NCBI RefSeq assembly: GCF_002377905.1
Contig: NZ_DFQS01000021.1
Span: 1 to 64,000 of the forward strand
Source of the DNA: Psychrobacter sp. UBA3483
GTDB taxonomy: Bacteria > Pseudomonadota > Gammaproteobacteria > Pseudomonadales > Moraxellaceae
DNA: 64,000 nucleotides
Direction of reading: 5' to 3'
A program made the translations under genes and the position numbers. This document shows positions 7,706 through 17,145 of this stretch, piece by piece. Under the pieces are notes generated by a model. It saw only the letters and a program-made list of their open reading frames with translations. It was not told the origin of the DNA and made no database searches. Every line of letters starts with the position of its first letter. The stretch's first letter is position 1.

Positions 7706-8839
7706 TTACTCCTCACTCTGTTTATCTGCCTCTGCGTGTTCTTTTGATACCTTACAGCCTTCCTCCTTGCCCGCTTCAATGGTGTTTTTCGCCTCTTTAA
7801 CATCCTCTGCTTTCTCAGTTGGCGCATTGGTTTCTTGGGTACTGACTTTTTCGGGTTCGTATTGTAGCGTTGTCAGCACCGGAAAATGGTCGGAGCCGAT
7901 AGACGGCATGCGCTGGATATCGACCAAGGTAAAGCAGGCACTATGGAAAATATGATCCAGCGCCCAACGTAAAAACGGGTACTTAACGTGAAAGGTATTG
8001 ATAAAATGACGCCCGATACGAGGATCTAGCAAGCCTGAGATACGTTGAAAGCGGCGCGTGGTCTTTGACCAAGCCACATCGTTTAAATCTCCTGCCAATA
8101 TTGCCGTTTGCTTATTTTCTTTGATGTGTTTTCCAACCATCAACAGCTCAGCATCACGGGTCGTAGACTTATCTGCCTCTGTCGGACTTGGCGGCATCGG
8201 GTGCAAACAGTAGAGCCAAATAACTTGGCCGCCTTGCAAACGTAGCTGCGTATGGATAGATGGGATGTCATCAATCATTAGATACTTCACTTCAGGGTCT
8301 ATGAGCTCAAGCTTAGAATATAGATGCATCCCGTATAGATTATCCAAGGGTACTTTAACAGTATAAGGATAATCTGCTTGAATTTGATTAAGGGCGGTTT
8401 CCCATTTTTTATCAGTCTCTAAAGTAATTAAGATATCAGGATGATTATCTTTTACCAGTTCAACCAGTTTTTGGGTTTCATCATTTGGCGTTAACACGTT
8501 TGAAACCATGATTTTAAGCTGGTGCGCTTGCCCATCTGGCATATTCTTGGCAGTGAGCACTTCTTTTTTCCACAGTTTGGTATAGGGCAATACCATACGT
8601 AGCTGATAGGCGAGCGCGCTACTTAAAACGATAAATAACAGCCACTGCCCAAGCTGCCAATCTGACCAAAATATAACCATGCCAAACCAAGCAGCGAGCC
8701 CAAGAAACATAATTTGAATACGGGGAAACTCAACACCACGCACCCACCAATTATCTAGAGGTAACAAGCCCCAAATAGTGACAAAGGCGATTAATCCTGC
8801 TAACCACTGAGCGCCATAATATAAGAGGGAGAGATCCAT
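7706..8839 (-). CDS. Membrane-anchored endonuclease/exonuclease/phosphatase family protein
   Basis: The 377-residue protein starts with about three hydrophobic segments (residues 5-85). They are followed by an EEP fold with the hallmarks ILITLETDKKW, ILAGDLNDVAW and a C-terminal GSDHFPVLTTL that carries the catalytic Asp-His pair. Family members cleave phosphodiester bonds in nucleic acids, lipids or phosphoinositides, and the membrane anchor suggests a periplasmic or surface-facing catalytic domain. The last 45 residues are a charged Lys/Glu-rich tail. It stands alone on its strand. The candidate small-RNA promoter begins about 47 bases beyond its stop, and I see no strong terminator between them. 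The exact substrate is unknown. Confidence 0.8.
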   Translation of the reverse strand: MDLSLLYYGAQWLAGLIAFVTIWGLLPLDNWWVRGVEFPRIQIMFLGLAAWFGMVIFWSDWQLGQWLLFIVLSSALAYQLRMVLPYTKLWKKEVLTAKNMPDGQAHQLKIMVSNVLTPNDETQKLVELVKDNHPDILITLETDKKWETALNQIQADYPYTVKVPLDNLYGMHLYSKLELIDPEVKYLMIDDIPSIHTQLRLQGGQVIWLYCLHPMPPSPTEADKSTTRDAELLMVGKHIKENKQTAILAGDLNDVAWSKTTRRFQRISGLLDPRIGRHFINTFHVKYPFLRWALDHIFHSACFTLVDIQRMPSIGSDHFPVLTTLQYEPEKVSTQETNAPTEKAEDVKEAKNTIEAGKEEGCKVSKEHAEADKQSEE

Positions 8840-9281
8840 AATATGTGTCGACCGTTTATTAAATGAATGGCAAAGCCAATAATGATAAATAGAATTTTTA
8901 ATCTAATAATTGTTTAAGCTAAAACATGATTGAGCGGTTAAACTCTAAACCTTTGTAACAAGATAGATAGTCTGCTTACTTTAGCACCTCATCACGTTTG
9001 CGCCTACTACTGAACATTCATTAGGCGTGAGCCGCTATAAAAAATTACAATTTAAGCCTTATTTAGAGGGGCTTGAATTTAAGCGAAGTTGACACGATAA
9101 ATAATCAGCAAGCTTAATAAATAGCAGACTTTATGGCTAGTAGCATTGATAAGTACAAAAGTGAATAAATCATATCTGAAAAACACGGTATATTCTCTAA
9201 AAAACCTTGCTTTTTGCTGCTATTCACGGCATTGTTATCGGTTGGCAGTGCAACAATTTATGGTAAAAAGGATTGAGTTTT
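8840..9281. other. Intergenic region upstream of asd
   Basis: No gene is visible in these 440 bases, between two divergent genes. Two hairpins can be drawn: a 6-bp stem (9001-9006 with 9022-9027), and a 10-bp stem with one G-U pair (9049-9058 with 9070-9079). I looked for a lysine riboswitch because of asd and did not find the conserved core. Confidence 0.5.
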
Positions 9282-10415
9282 ATGAGTAATTTAACAGTAG
9301 GCTTGGTAGGCTGGCGCGGTATGGTCGGGTCAGTATTGATAGAGCGTATGCGTGAAGAAAAAGACTTCGATGGTATCACACCGGTGTTTTTTTCGACCAG
9401 TAACGCTGGCGGCGACGCCCCAAGCTTTGACGGTATCAAGACCAGCCAACTAAAAGATGCTCATGATATTGCAGCACTTGCTGCTTGTGATGTGATTATT
9501 ACCTGCCAAGGCGGCGACTATACTTCAAAGGTACATCAGCCCCTACGTGATAGCGGCTGGACTGGCTACTGGATTGATGCAGCAAGTACCTTACGCATGG
9601 AAGACGACAGTATCATTATTCTTGATCCTGTTAACCGCAGCGTGATTGATAGCGCGCTGGCAAATGGCAAAAAAGACTTCATCGGTGGTAACTGTACCGT
9701 GTCACTGATGCTGATGGCGATCGGTGAGCTGTTTAATAAAGGGTGGGTGGAATGGGTTAGCGCCATGACTTATCAAGCAGCTAGTGGCTCTGGTGCCAAC
9801 AACATGCGCGAGTTAATCGAAGGTATGGGCGTACTCCATGATGCCGTTAAAGACGAGCTTGCCGACCCTGCCAGCGCCATCCTTGAAATCGATAAAAAAA
9901 TCGCCCAGACACAGCGCTCAGACGACTTTCCAAAGCAATACTTTGGCGTACCACTAGCAGGTAGCTTGATTCCTTATATCGACGCACAGTTAGAAAACAA
10001 ACAATCGCGCGAAGAATGGAAAGGCGGCGTTGAAACCAATAAAATCCTTGGTAATTCTGAAGCAGATAAAATTGCGATTGACGGTATGTGTGTCCGCGTT
10101 GGTGCTATGCGTTGTCACGCTCAAGGCTTAACGATTAAACTTAAAAAAGACATCCCGCTAGAAGAAATCGAAGCAGCACTTAAAAACAGCGGTAATCAGT
10201 GGTTAGATGTGGTCGAAGACGATAAAGAAGCGACTATTAACCGTTTGACACCGGTAGCAGTGACCGGCACTTTAACAGTGGCGCTAGGACGCCTGCGTAA
10301 GCTTAATATGGGCCCTGAATATTTGGGTGCGTTCACTGTCGGCGACCAGCTATTATGGGGCGCAGCAGAGCCTCTACGCCGTATGCTGAATATCATCCGT
10401 GAGCAAAATAGCTAA
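9282..10415 (+). CDS. asd: Aspartate-semialdehyde dehydrogenase
   Basis: Asd reduces aspartyl phosphate to aspartate semialdehyde with NADPH, the branch point to lysine/diaminopimelate, methionine and threonine. The protein begins with the NADP-binding motif VGWRGMVGSVL. The catalytic cysteine is in GGNCTVSLM (C138), and the long gamma-proteobacterial form (377 residues) is complete. I start at the ATG 9282, nine bases after AAGGA, rather than the in-frame TTG at 9273. The gene stands alone and is closed by a terminator at 10434-10465. The methionine-repeat and hydrophobic features are ordinary for the family. Confidence 0.95.
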   Translation: MSNLTVGLVGWRGMVGSVLIERMREEKDFDGITPVFFSTSNAGGDAPSFDGIKTSQLKDAHDIAALAACDVIITCQGGDYTSKVHQPLRDSGWTGYWIDAASTLRMEDDSIIILDPVNRSVIDSALANGKKDFIGGNCTVSLMLMAIGELFNKGWVEWVSAMTYQAASGSGANNMRELIEGMGVLHDAVKDELADPASAILEIDKKIAQTQRSDDFPKQYFGVPLAGSLIPYIDAQLENKQSREEWKGGVETNKILGNSEADKIAIDGMCVRVGAMRCHAQGLTIKLKKDIPLEEIEAALKNSGNQWLDVVEDDKEATINRLTPVAVTGTLTVALGRLRKLNMGPEYLGAFTVGDQLLWGAAEPLRRMLNIIREQNS

Positions 10416-10433
10416 TCTCATTTAATCGCCAAT

Positions 10434-10465
10434 AAAAAAGAGACAGCGCTTGCTGTCTTTTTTTG
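10434..10465. terminator. asd terminator
   Basis: A 7-bp stem (AGACAGC 10441-10447 with GCTGTCT 10452-10458) has a GCTT loop, an A-run on the left and T8 on the right. It can act for asd on the plus strand and for the converging SOUL gene. Confidence 0.9.
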
Positions 10466-10499
10466 GCATCATTTTTGGCGTTATTTTTTCAATAATGAA

Positions 10500-11210
10500 T
10501 CATTTAGGCTGATAAGCAATCATTACTTCATTGCGGCGCATAAACGGTAGTGTCCAAGGGGGATTATAACGCGCCAGCTCAGGCTTACCTGTGATGGTTA
10601 AATTTTGCGCTTGCATCCAAGATTGTAGCTCTTTAGTTTTCGCCGCGACTTTTTCAGTATTCGCCAATCCTGAAAATTTAATAACACCATAAGTTTGCGC
10701 CGGTATTTCTACAATTTCGATGTTCGGATTATTAGGTCTTGGCAGCGTTTGCTGCGTATATTGGCTTGGCATGGTAAATTGTACGCGCCATTTATCTTCA
10801 GCTTGTTGAATGCTGACTGGCGCAGTCATGGCAATTTTCTGTGACTCACGGCTCCCTTTTTTAGTTTCAGATTGCATCGTGACGGGAGCCGTCATGCTAA
10901 TTTTACGACTCTCGCCATTTGCGGCGCTATTATTGCCAAAGATATAATCTGCTAAGATCTTAAATCCTGCACGGCTTGCTGTATCCTGGTCGCCCGTTAC
11001 CCAAGTCTGTGCCACTAATTGCTCATCGTAACGACGCAGCTCAAAGTCTTCAGCCTGTTTTAATACAGTATATTTTGGCTCTTCGGTTGCCATAGCTGCT
11101 CCTGATAGTAATAATGCGCTCGTTAATAACAGTCCATTTAATAGGGCTTTATTTGATAAGTCGTTATTCAATAGCAAGCGAATCGATGACAAATAGCGTG
11201 TTTTGGCCAT
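10500..11210 (-). CDS. SOUL family heme-binding protein, exported
   Basis: The 236-residue protein has a positively charged start and a hydrophobic segment ending near AAMA at about residue 41, so it is probably exported to the periplasm. The rest matches the SOUL fold: EEPKYTVLKQAEDFELRRYD at its start, then two ISMTAPV/IAMTAPV motifs, and GVIKFSGLA. SOUL proteins bind heme or are found with heme and stress genes, but their bacterial role is poorly defined. It converges on asd and is divergent from tgt. No operon partner is visible. Confidence 0.85.
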   Translation of the reverse strand: MAKTRYLSSIRLLLNNDLSNKALLNGLLLTSALLLSGAAMATEEPKYTVLKQAEDFELRRYDEQLVAQTWVTGDQDTASRAGFKILADYIFGNNSAANGESRKISMTAPVTMQSETKKGSRESQKIAMTAPVSIQQAEDKWRVQFTMPSQYTQQTLPRPNNPNIEIVEIPAQTYGVIKFSGLANTEKVAAKTKELQSWMQAQNLTITGKPELARYNPPWTLPFMRRNEVMIAYQPK

Positions 11211-11449
11211 ATTATCTCTCCGCTATGTACATTTAGCACTTAACATTTATTTAATTTATAGTAGCTACTCTTCTACTTTAGCAATGACTTGGCAAGAATG
11301 TCTGTGTTTTTTGGTTATAGCATGCCAGTTAATAAACGATTAATGACCCGTTTAATTGTTAGTATGCTTAGGCTATTTTATAAACGCTCTACTTCTCTAA
11401 ACCAATTGTCAGCCGCTTAAATATCGATGTCCAAAAAAATGCTTAACAA

Positions 11450-11458
11450 TGTTATAAT
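11450..11458 (+). promoter_or_regulatory. Extended -10 promoter of tgt
   Basis: TGTTATAAT is a perfect extended -10 element (TG-N-TATAAT) 37 bases before the tgt start codon. No good -35 is present, which is typical of extended -10 promoters. Transcription would start near 11465. Confidence 0.7.
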
Positions 11459-11494
11459 TAGCGCCATTTTCATAGCTTAAATAGCGGTTATCTT

Positions 11495-12646
11495 ATGCAA
11501 TTTGTCTTACACAAAACGGCCAGCGGTATCACGCGCGCACGCCGTGGTACGGTTCATCTCAATCATGGCGATGTGCAAACGCCTGCTTTTATGCCAGTGG
11601 GTACTTATGGTACCGTAAAAGGTATGCTGCCACGTGATATCGAAGCGATTGGCGCCGATATTATCTTGGGCAATACTTTCCATTTATGGCTGCGTCCGGG
11701 CACCGATATCATTGATAAATTTGGCGGTCTGCATAAATTTATGCATTGGGATAAGCCAATTCTCACCGATTCGGGCGGTTTCCAAGTATTCAGTCTTGGA
11801 GCAATGCGTAAAATCACCGAAGAAGGCGTGACTTTTAAGTCGCCTATCGATGGCGCAAAAGTATTTTTATCGCCAGAAAAATCGATGCAAATTCAATATA
11901 GCTTAAACTCAGACATCGTCATGCAATTCGATGAGTGCACGCCCTATCCTGCCACTCATGAAGAAGCCAAAAAATCTTTAGAGTTGTCACTACGCTGGGG
12001 CCAGCGCTGTATTAATGAACATAAGAAGCTTGGCAGCACCAATGCTTTATTTGGCATTATCCAAGGCAGTATGTATGCCGATTTGCGTCAGCAATCGCTC
12101 GAAGGCCTGCTTGAGATTGGCTTTGATGGTTATGCCATCGGCGGTTTGTCGGTTGGCGAGCCAAAAGAAGAGATGATAAAGGTTTTAGATTATATCGCTG
12201 ATGATATGCCCGCTGACAAGCCGCGCTATTTGATGGGCGTTGGTAAGCCTGAAGACCTTGTTGAAGGGGTACGTCGCGGCGTCGATATGTTCGATTGCGT
12301 GATGCCAACTCGCAACGCCCGTAACGGTCATTACTTTGTTACTGGTGACGCTGAGAATGCCGGCATTATACGCATACGTAATAGTCAGTATCGCACTGAT
12401 GAAGGCCCACTAGACCCTGAATGTGACTGCTATACCTGCCAAAACTTTAGTCGTGCTTATTTATCACATCTTAATAAATGTAAAGAGATGCTAGGAGCGC
12501 AGCTGGCGACCATTCATAACCTGCGTTACTATCAGCGTTTGATGCAAGGTATCAGAGACGCCATCGAGCAAGATAAATTTGATGAGTTTGTAAATGATTT
12601 TTATAGCAAACGCGGACAAAGCGTTCCTGAACTCAATTTACGTTAA
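11495..12646 (+). CDS. tgt: Queuine tRNA-ribosyltransferase
   Basis: Tgt exchanges guanine-34 for preQ1 in tRNAs with GUN anticodons, the committed step of queuosine formation. The tRNA-Asp(GUC) in this window is one such substrate. The 383-residue protein shows the active-site segment LTDSGGFQVFSLG, the second aspartate region GVRRGVDMFDCVMPTRNARN, and a zinc site CDCYTCQNFSRAYLSHL. Length and start agree with the family. It is alone on its strand. The queA, yajC and secDF genes that often accompany tgt are not adjacent. Confidence 0.97.
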   Translation: MQFVLHKTASGITRARRGTVHLNHGDVQTPAFMPVGTYGTVKGMLPRDIEAIGADIILGNTFHLWLRPGTDIIDKFGGLHKFMHWDKPILTDSGGFQVFSLGAMRKITEEGVTFKSPIDGAKVFLSPEKSMQIQYSLNSDIVMQFDECTPYPATHEEAKKSLELSLRWGQRCINEHKKLGSTNALFGIIQGSMYADLRQQSLEGLLEIGFDGYAIGGLSVGEPKEEMIKVLDYIADDMPADKPRYLMGVGKPEDLVEGVRRGVDMFDCVMPTRNARNGHYFVTGDAENAGIIRIRNSQYRTDEGPLDPECDCYTCQNFSRAYLSHLNKCKEMLGAQLATIHNLRYYQRLMQGIRDAIEQDKFDEFVNDFYSKRGQSVPELNLR

Positions 12647-12704
12647 CCATTTTTAGAGTTATCTTATCTGCGTAAGATGCTTTAAGCTAAAGGCAATAAA
12701 ATGG

Positions 12705-12740
12705 AAAAGGGCTTAAGATTAATCTTAAGCCCTTTTTATT
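12705..12740. terminator. Bidirectional terminator between tgt and the NSS transporter
   Basis: 12705-12720 and 12721-12736 are perfectly complementary 16-base arms. The centre opens as a small loop. An A-run precedes and a T-run follows, so it serves both converging genes. Confidence 0.92.
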
Positions 12741-12795
12741 AGCTAATAATCAATACCGCCTAGAATACAAGCTCGTATTAATCATAGTTAATCTA

Positions 12796-14148
12796 TTAGC
12801 TCATCAAAGTGGTCACGAAGACAATCAGTACAGCAATCGGCGCGACGAATTTGGCAATGATTTGCCATAATTGCCAGGTACCATTAGACAATCCAAGCTC
12901 TTGCTGAATGCTACGCTGATCCATTTTCCAACCGACAAAGATAATCGCGGCAAGACCAGTTAAAGGTAACATGAATTTACTGGTTAATTTGTCCAGAGCA
13001 TCAAAAATACCATTACCCATGATGGTAAAGTCACTCCATAGATTGAATGACAACAAAGCTGCGATACCTAATAACCAAACCGCGATACTAGCGACGATGG
13101 TCGATACGGTACGGCTCATTGGCGTACGCTCTTCTAACAGCTCAACTGTTGGCTCAAGTAATGAGATTGAAGAAGTCACAGCAGCAAAGGTAATCAATAA
13201 GAAGAATAAAGTACCAATGATGGCACCGGCGCCCATACTACCAAAAGCGATAGGCAAACTGACAAAGATAAGACCAGGACCTGAAGCAGGATCAAGACCA
13301 TTATTAAAGATAATTGGAAAAATAGCCAAACCAGCTGCTAAGGCAATCACGGTGTCTAAAAGAACAACGGTACGCGCGGTGCTTAATAAATTGACGTCTT
13401 GACCCAAATAAGAGCCATAAGCCACCATGATGCCCATACCGATAGATAAGGTAAAGAAAGCATGACCAAGCGCTGCTAGCATCACATCGCCATTTAACTT
13501 ACTAAGGTCTGGCGCAAATAGATAATTGACCGCTTCGCCGAAACCACCGTTCATGACGTTGTAGCCAACAATCACGAATAAAATCACACCCAGTAAAGGC
13601 ATAAGCACTTTGGCAGTGTTCTCAATACCTTTAGTCACACCAACACCGACGATTAAAGCGGTGATTGCCATGAACACAGTATGCCAGATCGTCAAGGTAC
13701 CCGCTGACGCTAACATGGCATCGAAGGTTGCCGCTACAGAGTCACTGTCTTGTCCGGCAAAGCTGCCTGAGCCAACTTTGGTGATGTAGTTAAGCGCCCA
13801 GCCACCGATGACACTATAAAACGATAGAATTAAAAAACCACCTAAAATACCAGTCGCACCGACAATACCCCAGCTGCGAGACTTGCCTTCACTGGCAGCG
13901 ACATCAGAAAAAGTATTAATAGGGTTTTTTTGCCCACGGCGACCAATCAGCCATTCTGCAGCCAAAATTGGAAAACCAATCAGAGCAAGACAAAATAAAT
14001 AAGCGATAACAAAAGCGGAACCGCCACTCTCCCCAACCATATAAGGGAACTTCCAAATATTCCCTAAACCAACTGCCGATCCTACTGCTGCTAGTACGAA
14101 GCCAAAACTTGAGCTCCACTGAGCATGTTCTTGTTTATTAATAGCCAT
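12796..14148 (-). CDS. Neurotransmitter:sodium symporter (NSS) family transporter
   Basis: A 450-residue integral membrane protein with about 11-12 hydrophobic segments. It opens with SSFGFVLAAVGSAVGLGNIWKFPY (in two halves: SSFGFVLAAVGSAVGLG, then NIWKFPY), the TM1 sodium- and substrate-binding signature of the SNF/LeuT family. Members import amino acids or related compounds with sodium. I start at ATG 14148, seven bases after an AGGAAGG site. The longer frame begins seven codons earlier without one. Nested palindromes lie upstream at 14253-14314. The substrate cannot be told from sequence. Confidence 0.9.
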   Translation of the reverse strand: MAINKQEHAQWSSSFGFVLAAVGSAVGLGNIWKFPYMVGESGGSAFVIAYLFCLALIGFPILAAEWLIGRRGQKNPINTFSDVAASEGKSRSWGIVGATGILGGFLILSFYSVIGGWALNYITKVGSGSFAGQDSDSVAATFDAMLASAGTLTIWHTVFMAITALIVGVGVTKGIENTAKVLMPLLGVILFVIVGYNVMNGGFGEAVNYLFAPDLSKLNGDVMLAALGHAFFTLSIGMGIMVAYGSYLGQDVNLLSTARTVVLLDTVIALAAGLAIFPIIFNNGLDPASGPGLIFVSLPIAFGSMGAGAIIGTLFFLLITFAAVTSSISLLEPTVELLEERTPMSRTVSTIVASIAVWLLGIAALLSFNLWSDFTIMGNGIFDALDKLTSKFMLPLTGLAAIIFVGWKMDQRSIQQELGLSNGTWQLWQIIAKFVAPIAVLIVFVTTLMS

Positions 14149-14252
14149 TTTGCCTTCCTCGTGCTTCAATTACTGTCGCTTATAATCTTCCTTGATTATC
14201 ATAAATGGCTCTTGATGATAGAGACTCATTTAACCAGCTTGTCAATGTGACG

Positions 14253-14314
14253 CGCTTAGCAACATTATGAAAGAATTGTTTACAATATCGTAAACGCTCA
14301 GTTTCTGCTAAGCG
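14253..14314. promoter_or_regulatory. Nested inverted repeats upstream of the NSS transporter
   Basis: An outer 9-bp inverted repeat (CGCTTAGCA 14253-14261, TGCTAAGCG 14306-14314) encloses an inner one (GTTTAC 14278-14283, six bases, GTAAAC 14290-14295). It lies 105-166 bases upstream of the transporter start and after the lpxA terminator, so it probably belongs to the transporter promoter. The regulator is unknown. Confidence 0.5.
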
Positions 14315-14342
14315 ACCAAAAAAGTCAAGTAGCGATAAATAT

Positions 14343-14376
14343 AAAAAGCCATAACTATTAGTTATGGCTTTTTATA
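14343..14376 (-). terminator. lpxA terminator
   Basis: A 13-bp perfect stem (14343-14355 with 14361-14373) with a 5-base loop ends in a T-run on the minus strand, about 85 bases after the lpxA stop. It closes the long envelope gene cluster. Confidence 0.9.
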
Positions 14377-14455
14377 TTATTAAGGATAATCTGTCAAAGT
14401 ATGCTAACTGCAAAATCTTGCTATCATGCTATTTCTATAATTAGTAAAACTATGT

Positions 14456-15235
14456 TTACCTTACCACACCGCGACGACTTTTTTGTAGCGAATCTATTAG
14501 TAAAGCTATTTTTGGCTCTGTTGGTAGCAGCTCTGCTTTTAAAATCTCAAGCGCTTGAGCCGTTGTCAGACCTGACCGATAGATAACACGATACGCTTGG
14601 CGCAATACATCAATGGTTTCTTTAGACCAGTCTTTACGGCGCATACCTTCCACATTTAGGCCGTGGGCTTTGGCAGGATTACCAGAAACCATGGTAAAAG
14701 CAGCCACGTCCTTTAAAATCAAGCTTGCGCCGCCGACCAAACTGTAATCATCAATAGTACAGAACTGATGAATGCCTGAGTTACCGCCAATAATCGTATG
14801 GTTACCAATAGTCACATGCCCTGCCACCCCGACATTATTAGCCAATACATTGTGGTCACCGATTAAGCAATCATGAGCCACATGCGTATTGACCATCAAA
14901 AGATTGTGACTGCCAATCTTTGTCAAGCCGCCGTCTTGCTCAGTGCCACGGTGCAAGCTACAAGCCTCACGAATGGTATTATGATCCCCAATCTCAAGCC
15001 ACGTGCGCTCACCAGCATACTTTAAATCCTGTGGGTCTTCACCAATACTGGCGAACTGATAAAACTGGTTGTATTGTCCAATACGCGTCAATCTTGCTAC
15101 GACCACGTGCCGATGCAAAACCGTATGGGCGCCAATAGAAACTTCATCACCGACAATACAATAAGGACCAATGATGGCAGTCTCATCAATGTTAGCGGAC
15201 GGTGAGATGAGTGCTGTTGGATGGATCTGACTCAT
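14456..15235 (-). CDS. lpxA: UDP-N-acetylglucosamine acyltransferase
   Basis: LpxA transfers a hydroxyacyl chain from ACP to UDP-GlcNAc, the first step of lipid A synthesis. The protein is a left-handed beta-helix of hexapeptide repeats. It has the catalytic-histidine segment VNTHVAHDCLIGDHN and the C-terminal helical domain. Starting at MSQIHPTALI (ATG 15235) gives 259 residues, close to the 262 of E. coli; the longer frame adds 18 residues without homology. It is the last gene of the lpxD-fabZ-lpxA set. lpxB, which often follows, is not here. Confidence 0.95.
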   Translation of the reverse strand: MSQIHPTALISPSANIDETAIIGPYCIVGDEVSIGAHTVLHRHVVVARLTRIGQYNQFYQFASIGEDPQDLKYAGERTWLEIGDHNTIREACSLHRGTEQDGGLTKIGSHNLLMVNTHVAHDCLIGDHNVLANNVGVAGHVTIGNHTIIGGNSGIHQFCTIDDYSLVGGASLILKDVAAFTMVSGNPAKAHGLNVEGMRRKDWSKETIDVLRQAYRVIYRSGLTTAQALEILKAELLPTEPKIALLIDSLQKSRRGVVR

Positions 15236-15492
15236 AATATGGACCTTTGTATCATCTGATGCGAATAAATGGTAAAACAAGTAAAGCAAGCTTAGCGTGA
15301 ATAATCAACCTGATACTGGTTTTAGTTAAAATATGGTTAAAAATACAACGACGCCCAAAAGTATAACGATGTTTAAAAATAGCACTCTATCTAAATACCG
15401 AGATAAGTTTCTGTATTTCTACTAACGATTGCATATCGACGACAGATTTAGCCAATTTTATAAACTTGTCATACAACAGCAATCAGCGTATT

Positions 15493-16002
15493 TTATTGTC
15501 CTTGCCGGGCAATCATAATTTGCGCACTAGCTGCAAGTTCATCTTCGACATGGACAGTACAATCAAACTTATAAATACCCTGCTTTTGCATCACGGTTTT
15601 AGCACGGATAATCAGCTGATCACCAGGGATAACACGGCGTTTAAAACGCACTTTATCCACGCCTGCAAACAAATACAGATAACCGTCTTCTGCCGTCAAT
15701 CCGGCGCTAATAAACCCAAGGACGCCCGATACTTGCGCCATTGACTCGACCATCAATACGCCTGGCATAATGGGCTGATCAGGAAAATGCCCATTAAAAA
15801 ACTCTTCGTTAATGGTCACGTTTTTGATAGCAGTGATACATTCACCAGGCGTGCACGATATGACTTTATCTACCAGCAAAAATGGATACCGATGTGGCAG
15901 ATAGTGCTTTAAGGTGTGATAGGTTAACGGCAGTGTTAAGCCTTGTTCTGCTAAGCTTTTAATGTCTTCATCAGTCGGTCTATCAATATCAGTTGTGCTC
16001 AT
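15493..16002 (-). CDS. fabZ: 3-hydroxyacyl-ACP dehydratase FabZ
   Basis: FabZ dehydrates 3-hydroxyacyl-ACP in fatty acid elongation and competes with LpxA/LpxD for hydroxyacyl-ACP. The hot-dog fold motifs are plain: HRYPFLLVDKV, and the active-site NGHFPDQPIMPGVLMVESMAQ split as NGHFPDQPIMPGVL plus MVESMAQ. These contain the catalytic His and Glu. The ATG at 16002 follows an AGGAAG site and gives 169 residues, slightly longer than the usual 150 because of an N-terminal extension. It sits between lpxD and lpxA, the conserved order. Confidence 0.95.
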   Translation of the reverse strand: MSTTDIDRPTDEDIKSLAEQGLTLPLTYHTLKHYLPHRYPFLLVDKVISCTPGECITAIKNVTINEEFFNGHFPDQPIMPGVLMVESMAQVSGVLGFISAGLTAEDGYLYLFAGVDKVRFKRRVIPGDQLIIRAKTVMQKQGIYKFDCTVHVEDELAASAQIMIARQGQ

Positions 16003-16128
16003 AATGGCGCTTCCTTGCTCTATACTAAGCATTGCTTTGTCTTTAAGCATTGCTGTGTTTTTAAATTTTATAAATAATTGAATGTCTTATTCATTAAGCA
16101 TTCATTGTCATGCATTAATCGCGCTAGA

Positions 16129-17145
16129 CTAATCGCGACCAAGCTGGCGAAAGCGTACCGCCGCACGGCGCCAATTGGCTGTTGGCATGGCCGCTGTACC
16201 AGAGGAGTATGAACCAGCCTTGGTAATAGATTTGGTCACCATGGTCATGCCAGATAGAGTGACGTCATCAGCAATCTCAATATGGCCAGTAATGCCAACA
16301 GCGCCGCCGATAATGCAGCGCTTACCAATAGTGGTACTACCGGCAATGCCAGTTTGCGCTGCGATGGCGGTACCATCACCGATACGGACGTTATGGGCAA
16401 CTTGTACAAGATTGTCGATAATAACATTATTCCCAATCACCGTATCGTCGATGGCGCCGCGATCGATACAGGTTTGGCTACCAATTCTGACATTATCTCC
16501 AATGACCACGCGTCCTAACTGAGCTATACGCTCCCAGCCAGTGACGCTAGGGTTACTCGTAGGCGCAAAACCAAAGCCTTCAGCTCCTATGCTAACCCCT
16601 GCATGCAACCTAACGTGATTACCAATGATACAATCATGTCCGATGACCACTTGTGATTTGAGCACACAATCAGTACCGATACTGCTGTCCGCCTCAATGA
16701 CCACGTGAGCATCGAGCACACTGCGATCACCAATTTGTACCCCCTCACCAATCATACAAAAAGGCCCAACAGTCACCCCGTTGCCAACGACCGCACTTTG
16801 CGCTATCACGGCACTCGGATGAATGCCCTTAAACAAGGAGGTACGGGCAAATAGTTGACTGGCGCTGGCATAAGCCAAATAAGGCGCAGCAACGACTAAT
16901 GCAACGGCGGTTTTGGCGACTTTATCATGATGTTCTGCCGTGGTTAGCACAGCCCCCGCCTGACTGGTTGCCAGACTAGGCAGGTAATGCGGATTGGCCA
17001 AAAAGCTTAATTGCTTCAAATTGGCGGTGGTTAAATTACCAATACCTGCTAATTTTAGACACAATTGCTCAGCGCTAAGGTCATCTTTGTTAAGAACAGG
17101 CTGACGCTGCTCAATCCGCGTGATAAGTTGCTCAATCGTTATCAT
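16129..17145 (-). CDS. lpxD: UDP-3-O-acylglucosamine N-acyltransferase
   Basis: LpxD adds the second hydroxyacyl chain to the lipid A precursor. It has an N-terminal uridine-binding domain (about residues 1-100) and a long hexapeptide-repeat beta-helix. The GAEGFGFAPT motif and the QVAHNVRIG catalytic histidine are present. I start at ATG 17145 (338 residues, the family length). The longer frame uses a TTG at 17199 and adds a hydrophobic stretch not seen in LpxD. No good ribosome-binding site precedes either start. bamA lies 160 bases upstream with no skp between. Confidence 0.94.
   Translation of the reverse strand: MITIEQLITRIEQRQPVLNKDDLSAEQLCLKLAGIGNLTTANLKQLSFLANPHYLPSLATSQAGAVLTTAEHHDKVAKTAVALVVAAPYLAYASASQLFARTSLFKGIHPSAVIAQSAVVGNGVTVGPFCMIGEGVQIGDRSVLDAHVVIEADSSIGTDCVLKSQVVIGHDCIIGNHVRLHAGVSIGAEGFGFAPTSNPSVTGWERIAQLGRVVIGDNVRIGSQTCIDRGAIDDTVIGNNVIIDNLVQVAHNVRIGDGTAIAAQTGIAGSTTIGKRCIIGGAVGITGHIEIADDVTLSGMTMVTKSITKAGSYSSGTAAMPTANWRRAAVRFRQLGRD

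Noticed and set aside
8840..9281. Lysine riboswitch upstream of asd
   Set aside because: Two hairpins exist, but the conserved core bases and five-stem junction are not present.
11210..11495. A small gene in the gap between the SOUL gene and tgt
   Set aside because: No open frame with a ribosome-binding site is visible; the gap holds only the extended -10 promoter of tgt.
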